Origin: Phycisphaerae bacterium
Lineage (GTDB): Bacteria; Planctomycetota; Phycisphaerae; Sedimentisphaerales; Anaerohalosphaeraceae
Reading direction: 5' to 3'
Assembly (NCBI GenBank): GCA_012729675.1
Contig: JAAYCR010000050.1
Coordinates: forward strand, 17,014-81,013
Length of the DNA: 64,000 nucleotides
Program-made: the position numbers and the translations under genes
Part shown: one piece after another, positions 49,738 through 58,689 of the stretch
Numbering within the stretch: the stretch's first letter is position 1
Layout: every line of letters begins with the position of its first letter
The notes under the pieces: model-generated
Told to the model about the DNA's origin: nothing
What the model saw: the letters and a program-made list of their open reading frames with translations, nothing else
Databases searched by the model: none

Positions 49738-50907
49738 ATGAATTTTAACATCAATGAGTTTCTTGAAGACGCCGGCCAGTGGGTGATGACCAGCGGCCTG
49801 CGCATCTTCGTGGTCTTACTGGTGACGCTGGTTTTGATCAAGGTGTCCCGTCTGTTTCTGGATCACGCCTTTTCACATCTGGAACGATGCCAAAACGGCA
49901 AAATCAAGATCTATGCCCAGACGCTCAAGCCGCTGCTGTATCGAATCCTTAAGGTTGTGCTGCTGATCGCGGCGGTCATTTTGATCCTGCCGGCGATTGG
50001 GGTCGATCTTTACGCGCTGCTGGAAACGCCGGTGGGCGTCTGGTTTATCACCAGCGGGCTGAAAATCCTGCTGGTGCTGGCAGTCACGATGATTGTGCTG
50101 AAGACCATTTCAGTGCTGCTGGATTATGGATTTGCCAAGCTTGAAAGACGGCAGGACGGCGAGATGAAAAAACGCGCTGATACGCTCAAGGCCGTCATCC
50201 GCAACATCGCCAATGTGGCGCTGATTGCCGTTGCGATCATCATGATTCTAGGCAATCTGGGCGTGGATATCGGGCCGATATTGGCCACCGCCGGCGTACT
50301 GGGTATTGCGGTCGGCTTCGGCGCTCAACAGTTGGTGCGCGATATGATCAACGGCTTTTTTATCCTGCTGGACGACCAGATTCGCGTCGGCGACGTGGTG
50401 GATATCGCCGGCAAGGGCGGGCTGGTCGAAAACGTCAACCTGCGGATGACCACGCTGCGCGATGCAGCGGGCAATGTGCATTACGTCCGCAACGGTGAAA
50501 TCACTGTCGTTACGAACAAGACCAAGGAATATTCGCGCTATGTCTTTGAGATCGGCGTCGCCTACCGAGAAAATGTCGATGAGGTTATTGAGGTACTCAA
50601 GCAGATCGACGAAGAGCTGCGGCAAGACCCCGCCTTTGGCCCGGACATTCTCGAACCGCTGGAGATTCAGGGGCTGGATCGTTTTGCCGATTCGGCGGTG
50701 ATTATCCGCGCCCGCAACAAGACCAAGCCGATTCGCCAGTGGGCTGTCGGCCGCGAGTTCAACCGCCGGATGAAAAAGAAATTCGACGAATTGGGCATCG
50801 AAATCCCCTTCCCGCACGTGAAGCTTTATATGGGCCAGGACAAAGACGGCTCGTCGGCCCCGATGAATGTCAATATGTTGAACAAAGGTGATATTGCCAA
50901 ACCCTAA
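49738..50907 (+). CDS. Mechanosensitive ion channel MscS with duplicated TM1-TM2 module
   Basis: 389 aa from the ATG at 49738 (GGAGA upstream; the GTG at 49726 is inside the SD region). The C-terminal half is a classical MscS: pore helix PILATAGVLGIAVGFGAQQL followed by VRDMINGFFILLDDQIRVGD, the beta domain and the alpha/beta domain ending VREFN-like GREFNRRMKKKFDELGIEIP. N-terminal residues about 18-97 and 107-186 are a tandem repeat: MTSGLRIFVVLLVTLVLIKV/ITSGLKILLVLAVTMIVLKT, LERCQNGK/LERRQDGE, TLKPLLYRILKVV/TLKAVIRNIANVA, IGVDLYALL/LGVDIGPIL. The channel thus has an added helical pair per subunit. It releases solutes on hypo-osmotic shock. Confidence 0.94.
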   Translation: MNFNINEFLEDAGQWVMTSGLRIFVVLLVTLVLIKVSRLFLDHAFSHLERCQNGKIKIYAQTLKPLLYRILKVVLLIAAVILILPAIGVDLYALLETPVGVWFITSGLKILLVLAVTMIVLKTISVLLDYGFAKLERRQDGEMKKRADTLKAVIRNIANVALIAVAIIMILGNLGVDIGPILATAGVLGIAVGFGAQQLVRDMINGFFILLDDQIRVGDVVDIAGKGGLVENVNLRMTTLRDAAGNVHYVRNGEITVVTNKTKEYSRYVFEIGVAYRENVDEVIEVLKQIDEELRQDPAFGPDILEPLEIQGLDRFADSAVIIRARNKTKPIRQWAVGREFNRRMKKKFDELGIEIPFPHVKLYMGQDKDGSSAPMNVNMLNKGDIAKP

Positions 50908-50932
50908 AAGCGACCTGTAGAGTCCCTATATA

Positions 50933-51292
50933 ATGATGCTTTTTCACAAGTACAAGAAACTTCTTTTATTGTGTGTGCTCTCTGCTGCGGTCACACAAAA
51001 TGCCACGTTTGCACCTCTGAAATGGGAGACCGCGGCAAATTCCTGTGAACCCGTCACCCTCTATGCATTGCCGGGTTATGGCCACTTGTTTCATTCGTTG
51101 CCAATCTCAAACCGAGAAGCGAAATCAACGGACCCCGTCTATTCAAACGGGAAACTTTGCTGCGTCAGGCATTTTTATTGCATCTTAAAAACGAGTTCAG
51201 ATAATATTTTGTTCAGCGCCAATGTAATCGACTGGAGGATGGGTTACGAGTTCTCCACACTTCATTCTCTTGGCTGCCTGCTGATCATTTGA
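50933..51292 (+). CDS. Doubtful small ORF with signal-like N-terminus
   Basis: 119 aa. The N-terminus (KYKKLLLLCVLSAAVTQNAT) looks like a signal peptide, but there is no SD, and the body has many Cys/Ser/His residues without a pattern I recognise. It could be a decayed secreted protein or chance. If it is not real, 50908-51391 holds no gene and no clear repeat. Confidence 0.3.
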   Translation: MMLFHKYKKLLLLCVLSAAVTQNATFAPLKWETAANSCEPVTLYALPGYGHLFHSLPISNREAKSTDPVYSNGKLCCVRHFYCILKTSSDNILFSANVIDWRMGYEFSTLHSLGCLLII

Positions 51293-51391
51293 TTCACTTC
51301 GGGCAGAGTCCCGTGTCAAAACGCGGAGACTCTTTTAACAACGCAATGCAGGCAACTATTCTTACACATAACCTCTATGCCAGGAGTTCTT

Positions 51392-51853
51392 ATGTCGAAC
51401 GAAAATACTACTCAAAACACGATCACCTACATTCAAAAACTACTCGCGTCCAACGAAATTGAAAAAGCGTTACACTATATTGACAGGAAAGGAGATCGTA
51501 CCCCTGAATGGCGCAATGCTTTGGGCGTGTGCCTGATGCGACTGGGAGAAACCGAAAAAGCGGTCAATATATTGCGTGAATTGGTTTTTCAACACTATTT
51601 GTCCATTCCAAGAGGTACGCCGCCGTTGTATCAGGCCAATTATGCAACGGCACTGCTGATGAAACGTTATAATCAAATGGCAATTGAAATAATCAAGACG
51701 TTGCCCCCCTCAGACCATCCCTATATTGCTCAGCTTCATGATGCAGTCGCTCAATGGCAAAAGAATCTGCCGCTGCTGAGAAGATTCTTATCCAAACTTG
51801 GACTAAACCCAAACACCAGAATTGTATTGAATTTTCCGCCAGGTCAAATATAA
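51392..51853 (+). CDS. TPR-like helical protein
   Basis: 153 aa from the ATG at 51392 (CAGGAG 6 nt upstream). Alpha-helical TPR-type repeats are visible: LLASNEIEKALHYIDRKGDR; WRNALGVCLMRLGETEKAVN; YQANYATALLMKRYNQMAIE. The C-terminal part (QLHDAVAQWQKNLPLLRRFL; LGLNPNTRIVLNFPPGQI) looks like a family-specific tail ending in F-P-P-G. Cytoplasmic, probably a protein-protein adaptor. It stands alone; partner unknown. Confidence 0.75.
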   Translation: MSNENTTQNTITYIQKLLASNEIEKALHYIDRKGDRTPEWRNALGVCLMRLGETEKAVNILRELVFQHYLSIPRGTPPLYQANYATALLMKRYNQMAIEIIKTLPPSDHPYIAQLHDAVAQWQKNLPLLRRFLSKLGLNPNTRIVLNFPPGQI

Positions 51854-52050
51854 AGATCAATACGGTTACACAAGCTTAATGTTCAACAATAGTTAAGTTG
51901 AAATGAGCACGAAAATGTATAGTCTTTATATGAATATTCCAGAACAAATGGCGATATGAAGCAACACAACAACCCCAATCGATACCTTGAGTTGATGCGC
52001 TGTATGCAGTGCGCCGGTATGCTGCGCGCGGCCGTAAACGGGAGGAGCGT

Positions 52051-53586
52051 ATGTTGATTCCGGCCTTTACGGCGTACAATCCCTACATCTTTCTCGGGAT
52101 CTCTCTGCTGCTGCTGATCAGCGTTCTTGCCAGCAAGGCCTCCGAATGGATGGGAGTGCCGGCGCTGCTGATCTTTTTAGTCATCGGAATGCTGTCCGGT
52201 TCGGAAGGCCCGATCGGTATTTGGTTTGACAACATCCCCCTGGCCCAGATGGTAGGAACACTGGCATTGGCGTATATCCTCTTTTCGGGCGGACTGGATA
52301 CGGATTGGAAGGTCGTCAAGCCGGTTTTACGGCCGGCCGGATTATTGGCAACCGTCGGCGTCTTGCTGACGGCCGTGCTGGTTGCGGTTTTTGCCGTGGT
52401 TTTTCTGGGGTTTTCGTGGCTGGAAGGCTTGCTTTTAGGGTCGGTGATGTCCTCGACTGATGCGGCGGCGGTCTTTTCCATCCTGCGGTCGCGCAGTATC
52501 CGTTTAAAGGGGCGTCTCCAACCGTTGCTGGAATTGGAGTCCGGCAGCAATGACCCGATGGCTGTCTTTTTGACCGTTACGATGATTCAGTTGCTTCAAG
52601 CCCCGACATTGTCGTGGTGGGTTGCAATCCCACGCTTTGTCTGGCAGATGGCAATGGGCTCGGTGATGGGGATTGTGTTCGGTAAGCTAATCATCCACCT
52701 GATCAATAAAACACGTCTGGGGTATGAAGGGCTGTATCCTGTAATGACGCTGGCACTGGTATTGTTCACCTACGGCGTTACCGATGTGATCGGCGGCAAC
52801 GGATTTCTGGCGGTCTATTTGGCGGGGATGTACCTTGGCAATAAGAGTTTTCTGCACAAGCGAAGTCTCATGCGATTTCATAATGGCATTGCCTGGCTGA
52901 TGCAGATCGCCGTGTTTTTAACGCTGGGTCTGCTGGTTTTTCCATCCCATCTGGTCCCGGTATTCGGTTCGGGTCTGCTGCTGGCCGGCTTTTTGATGTT
53001 TGTTGGACGGCCTGTCGCAGTCATGCTGTGTCTCTGTCGCAGCGGCTTTTCATTCCGTGAAAAACTACTCATCTCGTGGGTGGGACTGCGCGGTGCGGTG
53101 CCGATCGTGCTTGCAATGTTTCCGCTCATGGCAGACGTCGCTCACGCCGAACAAATTTTTAATATGGTCTTTTTCGTCGTGATTGCCTCGGTTCTGCTGC
53201 AAGGCAAACTACTGCCTCAAATTGCCGAGCGGCTCAAACTAAACGAAACCTATAGTCAACGATCCCGGCCGCCGCTTGAATTTGATCACACCCAACCGGG
53301 GATCAAGGCGGATATGGTTGATATTGCGGTGTTGCCGTCTTCCGACGTCGTTGGAAAACGTCTGCTCGAATTACAGCTTCCTTACGGCGTCCTGATTACG
53401 CTCATACAGAAAGAAAACGGCGAGTTTTTCATTCCCGACGGCGGAACCATTCTACAGGCCAACGACCATGTACTGGTATTGGGCGAAGCGCAAAGTTTGG
53501 ACGAGGTCGAGCGGCGATTTTCGACAGATAAACCAACACCGTCCAACGCGGGCCAAGTCAACGGCACAACACCGCCCGCATCGTAA
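52051..53586 (+). CDS. K+/H+ antiporter, NhaP2/CvrA type
   Basis: 511 aa from the ATG at 52051 with GGGAGGAG 3-10 nt upstream; the in-frame GTG at 52009 is rejected. About 12 membrane helices of the CPA1 fold with ESGSNDPMAVFLTVTMI (the Asn-Asp pair of CPA1) and WVGLRGAVPIVLAMFPLMAD. The cytoplasmic C-terminal TrkA-C domain (about 410-490; VDIAVLPSSDVVGKRLLELQ; GTILQANDHVLVLGEAQSL) is the feature that separates NhaP2-type potassium/proton antiporters from simple Na+/H+ exchangers. A role in K+ and pH homeostasis is expected. Likely fits functionally with the mscS gene upstream for osmotic control. Confidence 0.94.
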   Translation: MLIPAFTAYNPYIFLGISLLLLISVLASKASEWMGVPALLIFLVIGMLSGSEGPIGIWFDNIPLAQMVGTLALAYILFSGGLDTDWKVVKPVLRPAGLLATVGVLLTAVLVAVFAVVFLGFSWLEGLLLGSVMSSTDAAAVFSILRSRSIRLKGRLQPLLELESGSNDPMAVFLTVTMIQLLQAPTLSWWVAIPRFVWQMAMGSVMGIVFGKLIIHLINKTRLGYEGLYPVMTLALVLFTYGVTDVIGGNGFLAVYLAGMYLGNKSFLHKRSLMRFHNGIAWLMQIAVFLTLGLLVFPSHLVPVFGSGLLLAGFLMFVGRPVAVMLCLCRSGFSFREKLLISWVGLRGAVPIVLAMFPLMADVAHAEQIFNMVFFVVIASVLLQGKLLPQIAERLKLNETYSQRSRPPLEFDHTQPGIKADMVDIAVLPSSDVVGKRLLELQLPYGVLITLIQKENGEFFIPDGGTILQANDHVLVLGEAQSLDEVERRFSTDKPTPSNAGQVNGTTPPAS

Positions 53587-53589
53587 CAA

Positions 53590-53646
53590 GGCAAAGGACA
53601 AAAGGCAAACGTGTGGAACCGGCTGCGCCGGGCTGATTTTGATACA
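53590..53646. repeat. Heptamer tract plus GGAACCGGC hairpin (third composite copy)
   Basis: GGCAAAG, GACAAAA, GGCAAAC units (53590-53610), then GTGTGGAACCGGC-TGC-GCCGGGC and a TTTTGATAC tail. It parallels 10678-10745 and, less fully, 6651-6699. Confidence 0.7.
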
Positions 53647-53678
53647 AAACTGTCAATAGAAAATGCAAGAGGTCTTTT

Positions 53679-53897
53679 ATGCCGATTTTTGAGTACGAAT
53701 GCCCGTCCTGCGGGTTTGTCAATGAAGCGCTGGTCAACAACGCCGACGCCAAAGCCCCGGCCTGCCCCCAGTGCGGCCACAAAAAGACCCGCAAAAAGGT
53801 CTCCGGCTTCTCGGCCGTGGTCAAATCCGCTCCGACCGCCCCGACAAAATGCCAGACCTGTCCCAGCGCCGGCGGCTGCGCCGGCTTTCAGGGCTGA
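53679..53897 (+). CDS. FmdB-family zinc ribbon protein
   Basis: 72 aa with the FmdB/CxxC_CxxC_SSSS pattern: MPIFEYECPSCGFVNEAL with Cys-x2-Cys (CPSC) and a second CPQC, then the KKTRKKVSGFSAVV basic strand. The C-terminal tail holds two more cysteine pairs (CQTCPSAGGCAGF). AGAGGT precedes the ATG. Small zinc ribbons of this family are widespread and poorly characterised; a regulatory or nucleic-acid-binding role is assumed. Confidence 0.9.
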   Translation: MPIFEYECPSCGFVNEALVNNADAKAPACPQCGHKKTRKKVSGFSAVVKSAPTAPTKCQTCPSAGGCAGFQG

Positions 53898-53981
53898 TCC
53901 CCTCTCTTTTTTTGTGTTTGACAAAAAAGGATACCCGCAAGGAGCGAGAAGGATGTTCTGGCAATCATTGACCATAATCTG

Positions 53982-54010
53982 TTGATTTTTTCGCCGTGTG
54001 CGGGTATGAT
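53982..54010 (+). promoter_or_regulatory. Cupin gene promoter
   Basis: TTGATT (53982-53987), 17 nt, TATGAT (54005-54010) preceded by GGG; start codon 42 nt downstream. Confidence 0.6.
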
Positions 54011-54051
54011 TCTCTCAAACGATTCGACCATTCAAGAATAAGGGAACGAAC

Positions 54052-54378
54052 ATGCGAAAACCGCTTGTGATTGAGCTGAACGACGAACATAACTACCAGC
54101 GGCTGATACCGGGCGCTCCGGCAAGCTGCGGGATGAAGTCCGGCCGGGTATGGCTGGCCCCCGGCGCCGACTGCGGGCAGCACTCCACCGAAGGCAACGA
54201 AGAGCAGCTTGTCTTTCTGGCCGGCAGCGGAACCGCCCACGTCGGCGACGACAAACTGGCCGTCGGGGCCGGCAAAATCTGCTATATCCCCCCGCATACC
54301 CCGCACAACATTTATAACACCGGCACAGAGCCGCTGGTCTATATCTTCTGCGTCGCCCCGGCCAAAACCGACGGTTAA
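54052..54378 (+). CDS. Cupin domain protein
   Basis: 108 aa, single cupin_2 domain; AAGGGA upstream of the ATG. The two cupin motifs are seen: GADCGQHSTEGNEEQLVFLA (His and Glu ligands) with GSGTAHVGDD, and the second IPPHTPHNIYNTGTEPLVYI with its His. Small stand-alone cupins bind metal and can be isomerases, dioxygenases or sensors; nothing here decides. It converges on the glycoside hydrolase gene 9 nt away. Confidence 0.9.
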   Translation: MRKPLVIELNDEHNYQRLIPGAPASCGMKSGRVWLAPGADCGQHSTEGNEEQLVFLAGSGTAHVGDDKLAVGAGKICYIPPHTPHNIYNTGTEPLVYIFCVAPAKTDG

Positions 54379-54387
54379 GGAATCGGA

Positions 54388-56898
54388 TCAGTTCCGTTCC
54401 ACAAGGTACCACATCGTCCCGGCGTCAATCGTCAGCGGAATACGGCCGCCCGTTACGACCATCGTCTGACGGACCGACCCATCCGGATTGAGCGGCTTGC
54501 AGACCACGCCGGGGCCGCCAAAGGGTGAGTCGGCGGCAAACTGAATGACGCCCTCGACCGTCTCGATCTGCACCGGGGCGTTACCCCAGTTGCGCCCCAC
54601 CGTGCTGCGGTCATCCGAAAACTGCATCCCGGTGTTCTCGCAGCGGCCGCACGCGGTGATCAGCATCCTGCGGCATTCGGTTCCCAACGGCTTGCCGTCC
54701 AGCGAAACCACTGTAACGGCCGCAAACGCAGGCGAACCGATCCGAACCGTGAACCCATCGGTCAGCGACGAAAAGCGTTCGGTATGCCCCGTCATGACCC
54801 GACAGAGGTCGCTGCCGGCCGCATACAGCCCTTTTCCCCCGACCACATCCCACTGCAAATACCCGTTTGCCGCGACCTGTTCCCCCATACGCATCATCTG
54901 CTGTCTTACCGTCGTGCCTATTGCCGCAAGCATATTTCTGCCGTGTTTCAAATGCAGCCCGGCCGCCTTGTCTGCCGACTCAACATTCAGACCGGCCATA
55001 GACGGCTTATGCGGCGGCAAGACGCCGTCACGGAAGACACTCGCCCCGGCGGGCATAAAGCCCCACTTGGACGGGTTCGTGTCAATGTCAAAATAGCTGT
55101 TCAGATACTGCCGATCCCACGCATTGTTGGTGTGCGAATAGGTATAGAGCCACACGCCGTCCCAATCCTGCATGGCCGCAAACGCGGCGATCATCGGCAC
55201 ACACTCGGCCTGACTGTCCAGCGGGGCCGGGTGGTTGTACTCGGTCACCGTAAACGGCTTGCCCGCCAGCCGCTCGGCGGCCATCTCAAACAGCGTTCCC
55301 TGTTCGGGATAATCGCTCATCGCCTTCTGCTCAATAACCCAATCGCCCGGATCCCACGACCGCCGCGGAAATCGCGGATGCTGCCAATAGGCGTGGCTAT
55401 CGATAAAATCCATCCCGCTTTGCCCGTACAGCCCCAGTGGCCCGAACACAACCGTACCGGTCACCATCCCCTTGTACCCCAAGTCATTCTTGATGTACCC
55501 CCGCATCCCGTCAAAGAACGCCTTTTCCGTCTCCGCCAAAAATACCATCCGGTCAATGGCGCGGGCAGGCGACTCCACCCCGGCAAAGACCTTGATCGTT
55601 CCCGCCTCCAGCGATTCGCCCTCCTCCAACGCATACGCCACGCCCGGCCGCAGACTGATCAACCGCAGGGCAAACGGCGTTTCACTGCCGCCGAACGCAA
55701 TCGAGACGCGGGCATTGTCGTCGGTTGCCGAGGCGGTAAACGTCAGCGTCAGCGTTTGCCACTGTTCCGTCAGGGTAACCGGCTTCCACAACCCCAGGTT
55801 ATCCCACGGTTCGTGCGCCTGCCCAACCGCGACATTGACGACGCAGGCCTCGCGCGCGGCCGCCTCAAGCTGAATCGTATAGACCCGCCCGGCCTCCACA
55901 CGCAGCGTCCGCTGGTTGAATTGCAAGTGCCAGTCCGTGCCGGAGATCTGCTGCGGCCGGATCGCCAAGGCCCGTTTCCCGTTGAAGTCCTCCTTTTGGA
56001 GTGTCGCCCGACAACCCGAATGCTGCTCCAGCACCCACTCCGCCGGTGCCGCTCGGCCCGCCGCAAACGCCGCAAAATCGGCATTCTTGAGCATCTGCTC
56101 GCCCAGCGGCGTCGAATCCTTTGTCCACGCCTGGACCAGCTTGTCCGCGGTGTCGTATCGCTCGTTGAGCCATGCGTTATACTGGCCTCTCAATGCCTCC
56201 GCATACACCCCCGGCAGCGTCGGCAGCACGCGCTCTGCACTCCACATAAACAGGCTGTTTTCGTTGGTGATCTCCGCAATCGCGACCGCATAATCCTCCG
56301 CATACTTCATCCCGCGATAGGGATTGGTCCGCGTCAGCAGCGCGCGGGCGTACCGTTTCTGTGCATCAATCAGAGCGGGCATAAAGATCGATACCATCTT
56401 GTCATAGCTTTCCTCCGCCTGCGGCAGCCCCAGACCCTGGCTGTGTACCCGCCCGACATGCAGATTCAGATTGGAATAAATCCCCCGCTTGGCCAGCTGG
56501 TCAACAAAATAATCCAGCCGATCCAGCGCCTCCGGATGCAATGTCTCACCGTCGCCCGCCCAAATACCCCGCGGCCAAGCGGCGGTGTCCATGTGGTGAA
56601 ATCGCACCGAATTGACGCCGAACTCCGCCATCCGCCGGGCCAGCTTGGCCGCATCCTCGTGCGTCGGAAAACACGCCTCAAAGGACAGGTTCACCCCCCA
56701 CAGCCGCACCCGCCGACCGTCGGCCGTGTAAAAATGCTCCCGCGCCGTTAACCGATCCGCCGCAGTCAGCGGCGTGAAGGTTCGCAGCAGCGGCGACGAA
56801 GCCGCCATCTCCAGCGGAATCGCAAACGGTGACATCTCTGCCGCACACACAGCCGCCAATTGCACCAGCCAAATAAGGACAAACACTAATTGCTTCAT
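54388..56898 (-). CDS. Secreted glycoside hydrolase-like protein (clan GH-A type) with internal CBM-like insert
   Basis: 836 aa from the ATG at 56898 (AAAGGG about 8 nt upstream). Signal peptide VFVLIWLVQLAAVCA. The N-terminal (beta/alpha)8 half starts RLWGVNLSFEACFPTHEDAA with MAEFGVNSVRFHHMDT; the acid/base Glu is probably in VAIAEITNENSLF near residue 209. A carbohydrate-binding-like beta insert (about 300-460; WHLQFNQRTLRVEAGRVYTI; LTLTFTASATDDNARVSIAF) interrupts the barrel, which resumes with the nucleophile Glu in PFTVTEYNHPAP near 552. A beta C-terminal domain ends it. Periplasmic or secreted polysaccharide degradation; substrate unknown. Confidence 0.85.
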   Translation of the reverse strand: MKQLVFVLIWLVQLAAVCAAEMSPFAIPLEMAASSPLLRTFTPLTAADRLTAREHFYTADGRRVRLWGVNLSFEACFPTHEDAAKLARRMAEFGVNSVRFHHMDTAAWPRGIWAGDGETLHPEALDRLDYFVDQLAKRGIYSNLNLHVGRVHSQGLGLPQAEESYDKMVSIFMPALIDAQKRYARALLTRTNPYRGMKYAEDYAVAIAEITNENSLFMWSAERVLPTLPGVYAEALRGQYNAWLNERYDTADKLVQAWTKDSTPLGEQMLKNADFAAFAAGRAAPAEWVLEQHSGCRATLQKEDFNGKRALAIRPQQISGTDWHLQFNQRTLRVEAGRVYTIQLEAAAREACVVNVAVGQAHEPWDNLGLWKPVTLTEQWQTLTLTFTASATDDNARVSIAFGGSETPFALRLISLRPGVAYALEEGESLEAGTIKVFAGVESPARAIDRMVFLAETEKAFFDGMRGYIKNDLGYKGMVTGTVVFGPLGLYGQSGMDFIDSHAYWQHPRFPRRSWDPGDWVIEQKAMSDYPEQGTLFEMAAERLAGKPFTVTEYNHPAPLDSQAECVPMIAAFAAMQDWDGVWLYTYSHTNNAWDRQYLNSYFDIDTNPSKWGFMPAGASVFRDGVLPPHKPSMAGLNVESADKAAGLHLKHGRNMLAAIGTTVRQQMMRMGEQVAANGYLQWDVVGGKGLYAAGSDLCRVMTGHTERFSSLTDGFTVRIGSPAFAAVTVVSLDGKPLGTECRRMLITACGRCENTGMQFSDDRSTVGRNWGNAPVQIETVEGVIQFAADSPFGGPGVVCKPLNPDGSVRQTMVVTGGRIPLTIDAGTMWYLVERN

Positions 56899-57101
56899 TG
56901 CCTTTGCCCTTTCCGTAAAAGGATTTTGCATCGATTATAGCGGATGCAAATGAATCGCTCCAGAAAATGTTCTCACGCACAAAGTGTTCGAAAATGAAAC
57001 TCCTTGTTGCCTTGCTGCTGAATTTGGGATACCCTTATCGGGAAGATGTTGCTTTCAGAAAAAGAAAGTGTTCACAGAAAAAATCTGGGAGACATCGACA
57101 T

Positions 57102-57404
57102 ATGATAACAAATCAAAAGTCTGTTTGTTTTCATTTGTGTGGCACTGTGTATGGCCTGAGCACTGGCTCAGGATTGGCCTCAGCGGCTCGGAACGAATCG
57201 GAACGGACAGGCCCTGCCAACTGGCCGGAAAAGTAAACACAGGCACCGAAAAAGGGTATTGCGATACCCGATGGCCGCAAACCAGTTGACGTGCCGCTGA
57301 ATCCTGCGCTGGCGATTGGACATCGGTTTGGCGAATTGATTGAACAGAACACAGAACGTAAATTGAAATCCGCTGTCGATCAGGTACACTGGACGTATGA
57401 ATAG
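57102..57404 (+). pseudogene. Short reading frame interrupted by an in-frame TAA
   Basis: The ATG at 57102 has a good SD (GGGAG 10 nt upstream) and 44 codons, then TAA at 57234-57236. The same frame continues with protein-like sequence (GIAIPDGRKPVDVPLNPALA, then IGHRFGELIEQNTERKLKSA) to a TAG at 57402 that overlaps the start of the DUF3142 gene. This fits a decayed gene once translationally coupled to its neighbour. Family unknown. The rest of 56899-57396 holds nothing else. Confidence 0.4.
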
Positions 57405-58689
57405 AACATTCAAACTGGTTGCGTTTGTATTTGCCTTGGCGATACTCGGGATAATCATCGTTGCACCCACACAGAAGTCAAACCAAGGCGACCCTGCAAT
57501 TATGGACCATGAATGCTATGTTTGGCAGCGTGTATGGGACGATGAGCTTCGAACATCACTTCTGGAGGCGGTCGGACAAATGCAGGCTTATACAGTACTT
57601 GCAGCAGAAATCGATGTTCGCCCCGGCCGCCAGCGGCGGCAAACGATGCCTGTCGATTACGCGTTTCTGTCAAGTCTTCAGGCGCCGGCGGGGTTGGCAA
57701 TCCGTGTCAATCCCTATTCGGGACCCTTTGATCAGGACTCTGAGGCGACGACATATCTTATCAAGACGATTCAGGGCGTTCTGGCCAGTGCCACAGCAAA
57801 TCATTTCACTCCGTCAGAGATTCAGATTGATTTCGATTGTGCCGAATCCAAACTGGCTGGTTACTGTGCCTGGATGCAGCAGTTAAAGTACGCATTTCCG
57901 GAATACCCCATTACCCTCACAGTCCTGCCCTCATGGCTAAAGCACCGCCAGTTCAAACAACTCGTCCGCCAGTGTGACGGATTCGTCTTGCAGGTGCATT
58001 CATTGGAAAAACCGACAAGTTATGATGAAAACGTTGCCCTGTGCGATCCGAAGCGGGCTTTGGCGTGGATTCGGCAGGCCGAGCGTTTCAACGTGCCGTT
58101 TCGGGTCGCCTTGCCAACCTATGGATACCGTGTAGCGTATAGTGAACAAGGGCAATTCATCGGCCTCTCCGCCGAAGGGCCGTTGCCGGATTGGCCTGAT
58201 AAGACGCGGATAAAAACAGCCATCTCGGACCCGAAAAAAATGGCGGCATTGATTCAAGAAATCCGGTCTGTTTCTCCGAAACATCTAACTGGAGTCATTT
58301 GGTTTCGCCTGCCGGTTCCGTCGGATCAATTGAACTGGCAGTGGCATACACTCCGGTGCGTCATTCAGGATCAGACGCTCACTGAGAGCATTGATGCCGT
58401 CTGCGAATGGCCCGAGACGAATCTTGCCGAGATATATTTGGTTAATTCCGGAGATGTCGACATGTCAGGGCGAATTTCGGTATCCTTGGCGTTTGACGGC
58501 TCTTGTCTGGTGGGGGATGGACTGAAAGGCTATGCTGTAATAGAAGACAAGGACGGAAGTTTATGGATTCGTCCGGAAAATATCGGTGCCGGATGGCGCA
58601 TCCGTTCTCAGGAAAAAATCAAAATTGCGTGGTGTCGATTTAACCAACAGACAAAGGTAAATTCCTATGTGCAAGTGGAACGTCAGTAG
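57397..58689 (+). CDS. DUF3142 domain protein, membrane-anchored
   Basis: 430 aa. An N-terminal signal anchor (FKLVAFVFALAILGIIIVAP) is followed by a TIM-barrel-like DUF3142 region: CYVWQRVWDDELRTSLLEAV, IQIDFDCAESKLAGYCAWMQ, FPITLTVLPSW-like YPITLTVLPSWLKHRQ, and FVLQVHSL. The fold resembles glycoside hydrolase-like proteins, and acidic residues in QIDFD could be catalytic. It overlaps by 23 nt the following TPR lipoprotein gene. This two-gene pair is recurrent in other bacteria. Biochemical activity is not known. Confidence 0.85.
   Translation: MNRTFKLVAFVFALAILGIIIVAPTQKSNQGDPAIMDHECYVWQRVWDDELRTSLLEAVGQMQAYTVLAAEIDVRPGRQRRQTMPVDYAFLSSLQAPAGLAIRVNPYSGPFDQDSEATTYLIKTIQGVLASATANHFTPSEIQIDFDCAESKLAGYCAWMQQLKYAFPEYPITLTVLPSWLKHRQFKQLVRQCDGFVLQVHSLEKPTSYDENVALCDPKRALAWIRQAERFNVPFRVALPTYGYRVAYSEQGQFIGLSAEGPLPDWPDKTRIKTAISDPKKMAALIQEIRSVSPKHLTGVIWFRLPVPSDQLNWQWHTLRCVIQDQTLTESIDAVCEWPETNLAEIYLVNSGDVDMSGRISVSLAFDGSCLVGDGLKGYAVIEDKDGSLWIRPENIGAGWRIRSQEKIKIAWCRFNQQTKVNSYVQVERQ

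Noticed and set aside
54784..56751. 655-aa plus-strand frame opposite the glycoside hydrolase
   Set aside because: Rich in Arg, Pro and His, with no domain or SD; the minus strand carries a clear signal peptide and catalytic motifs.
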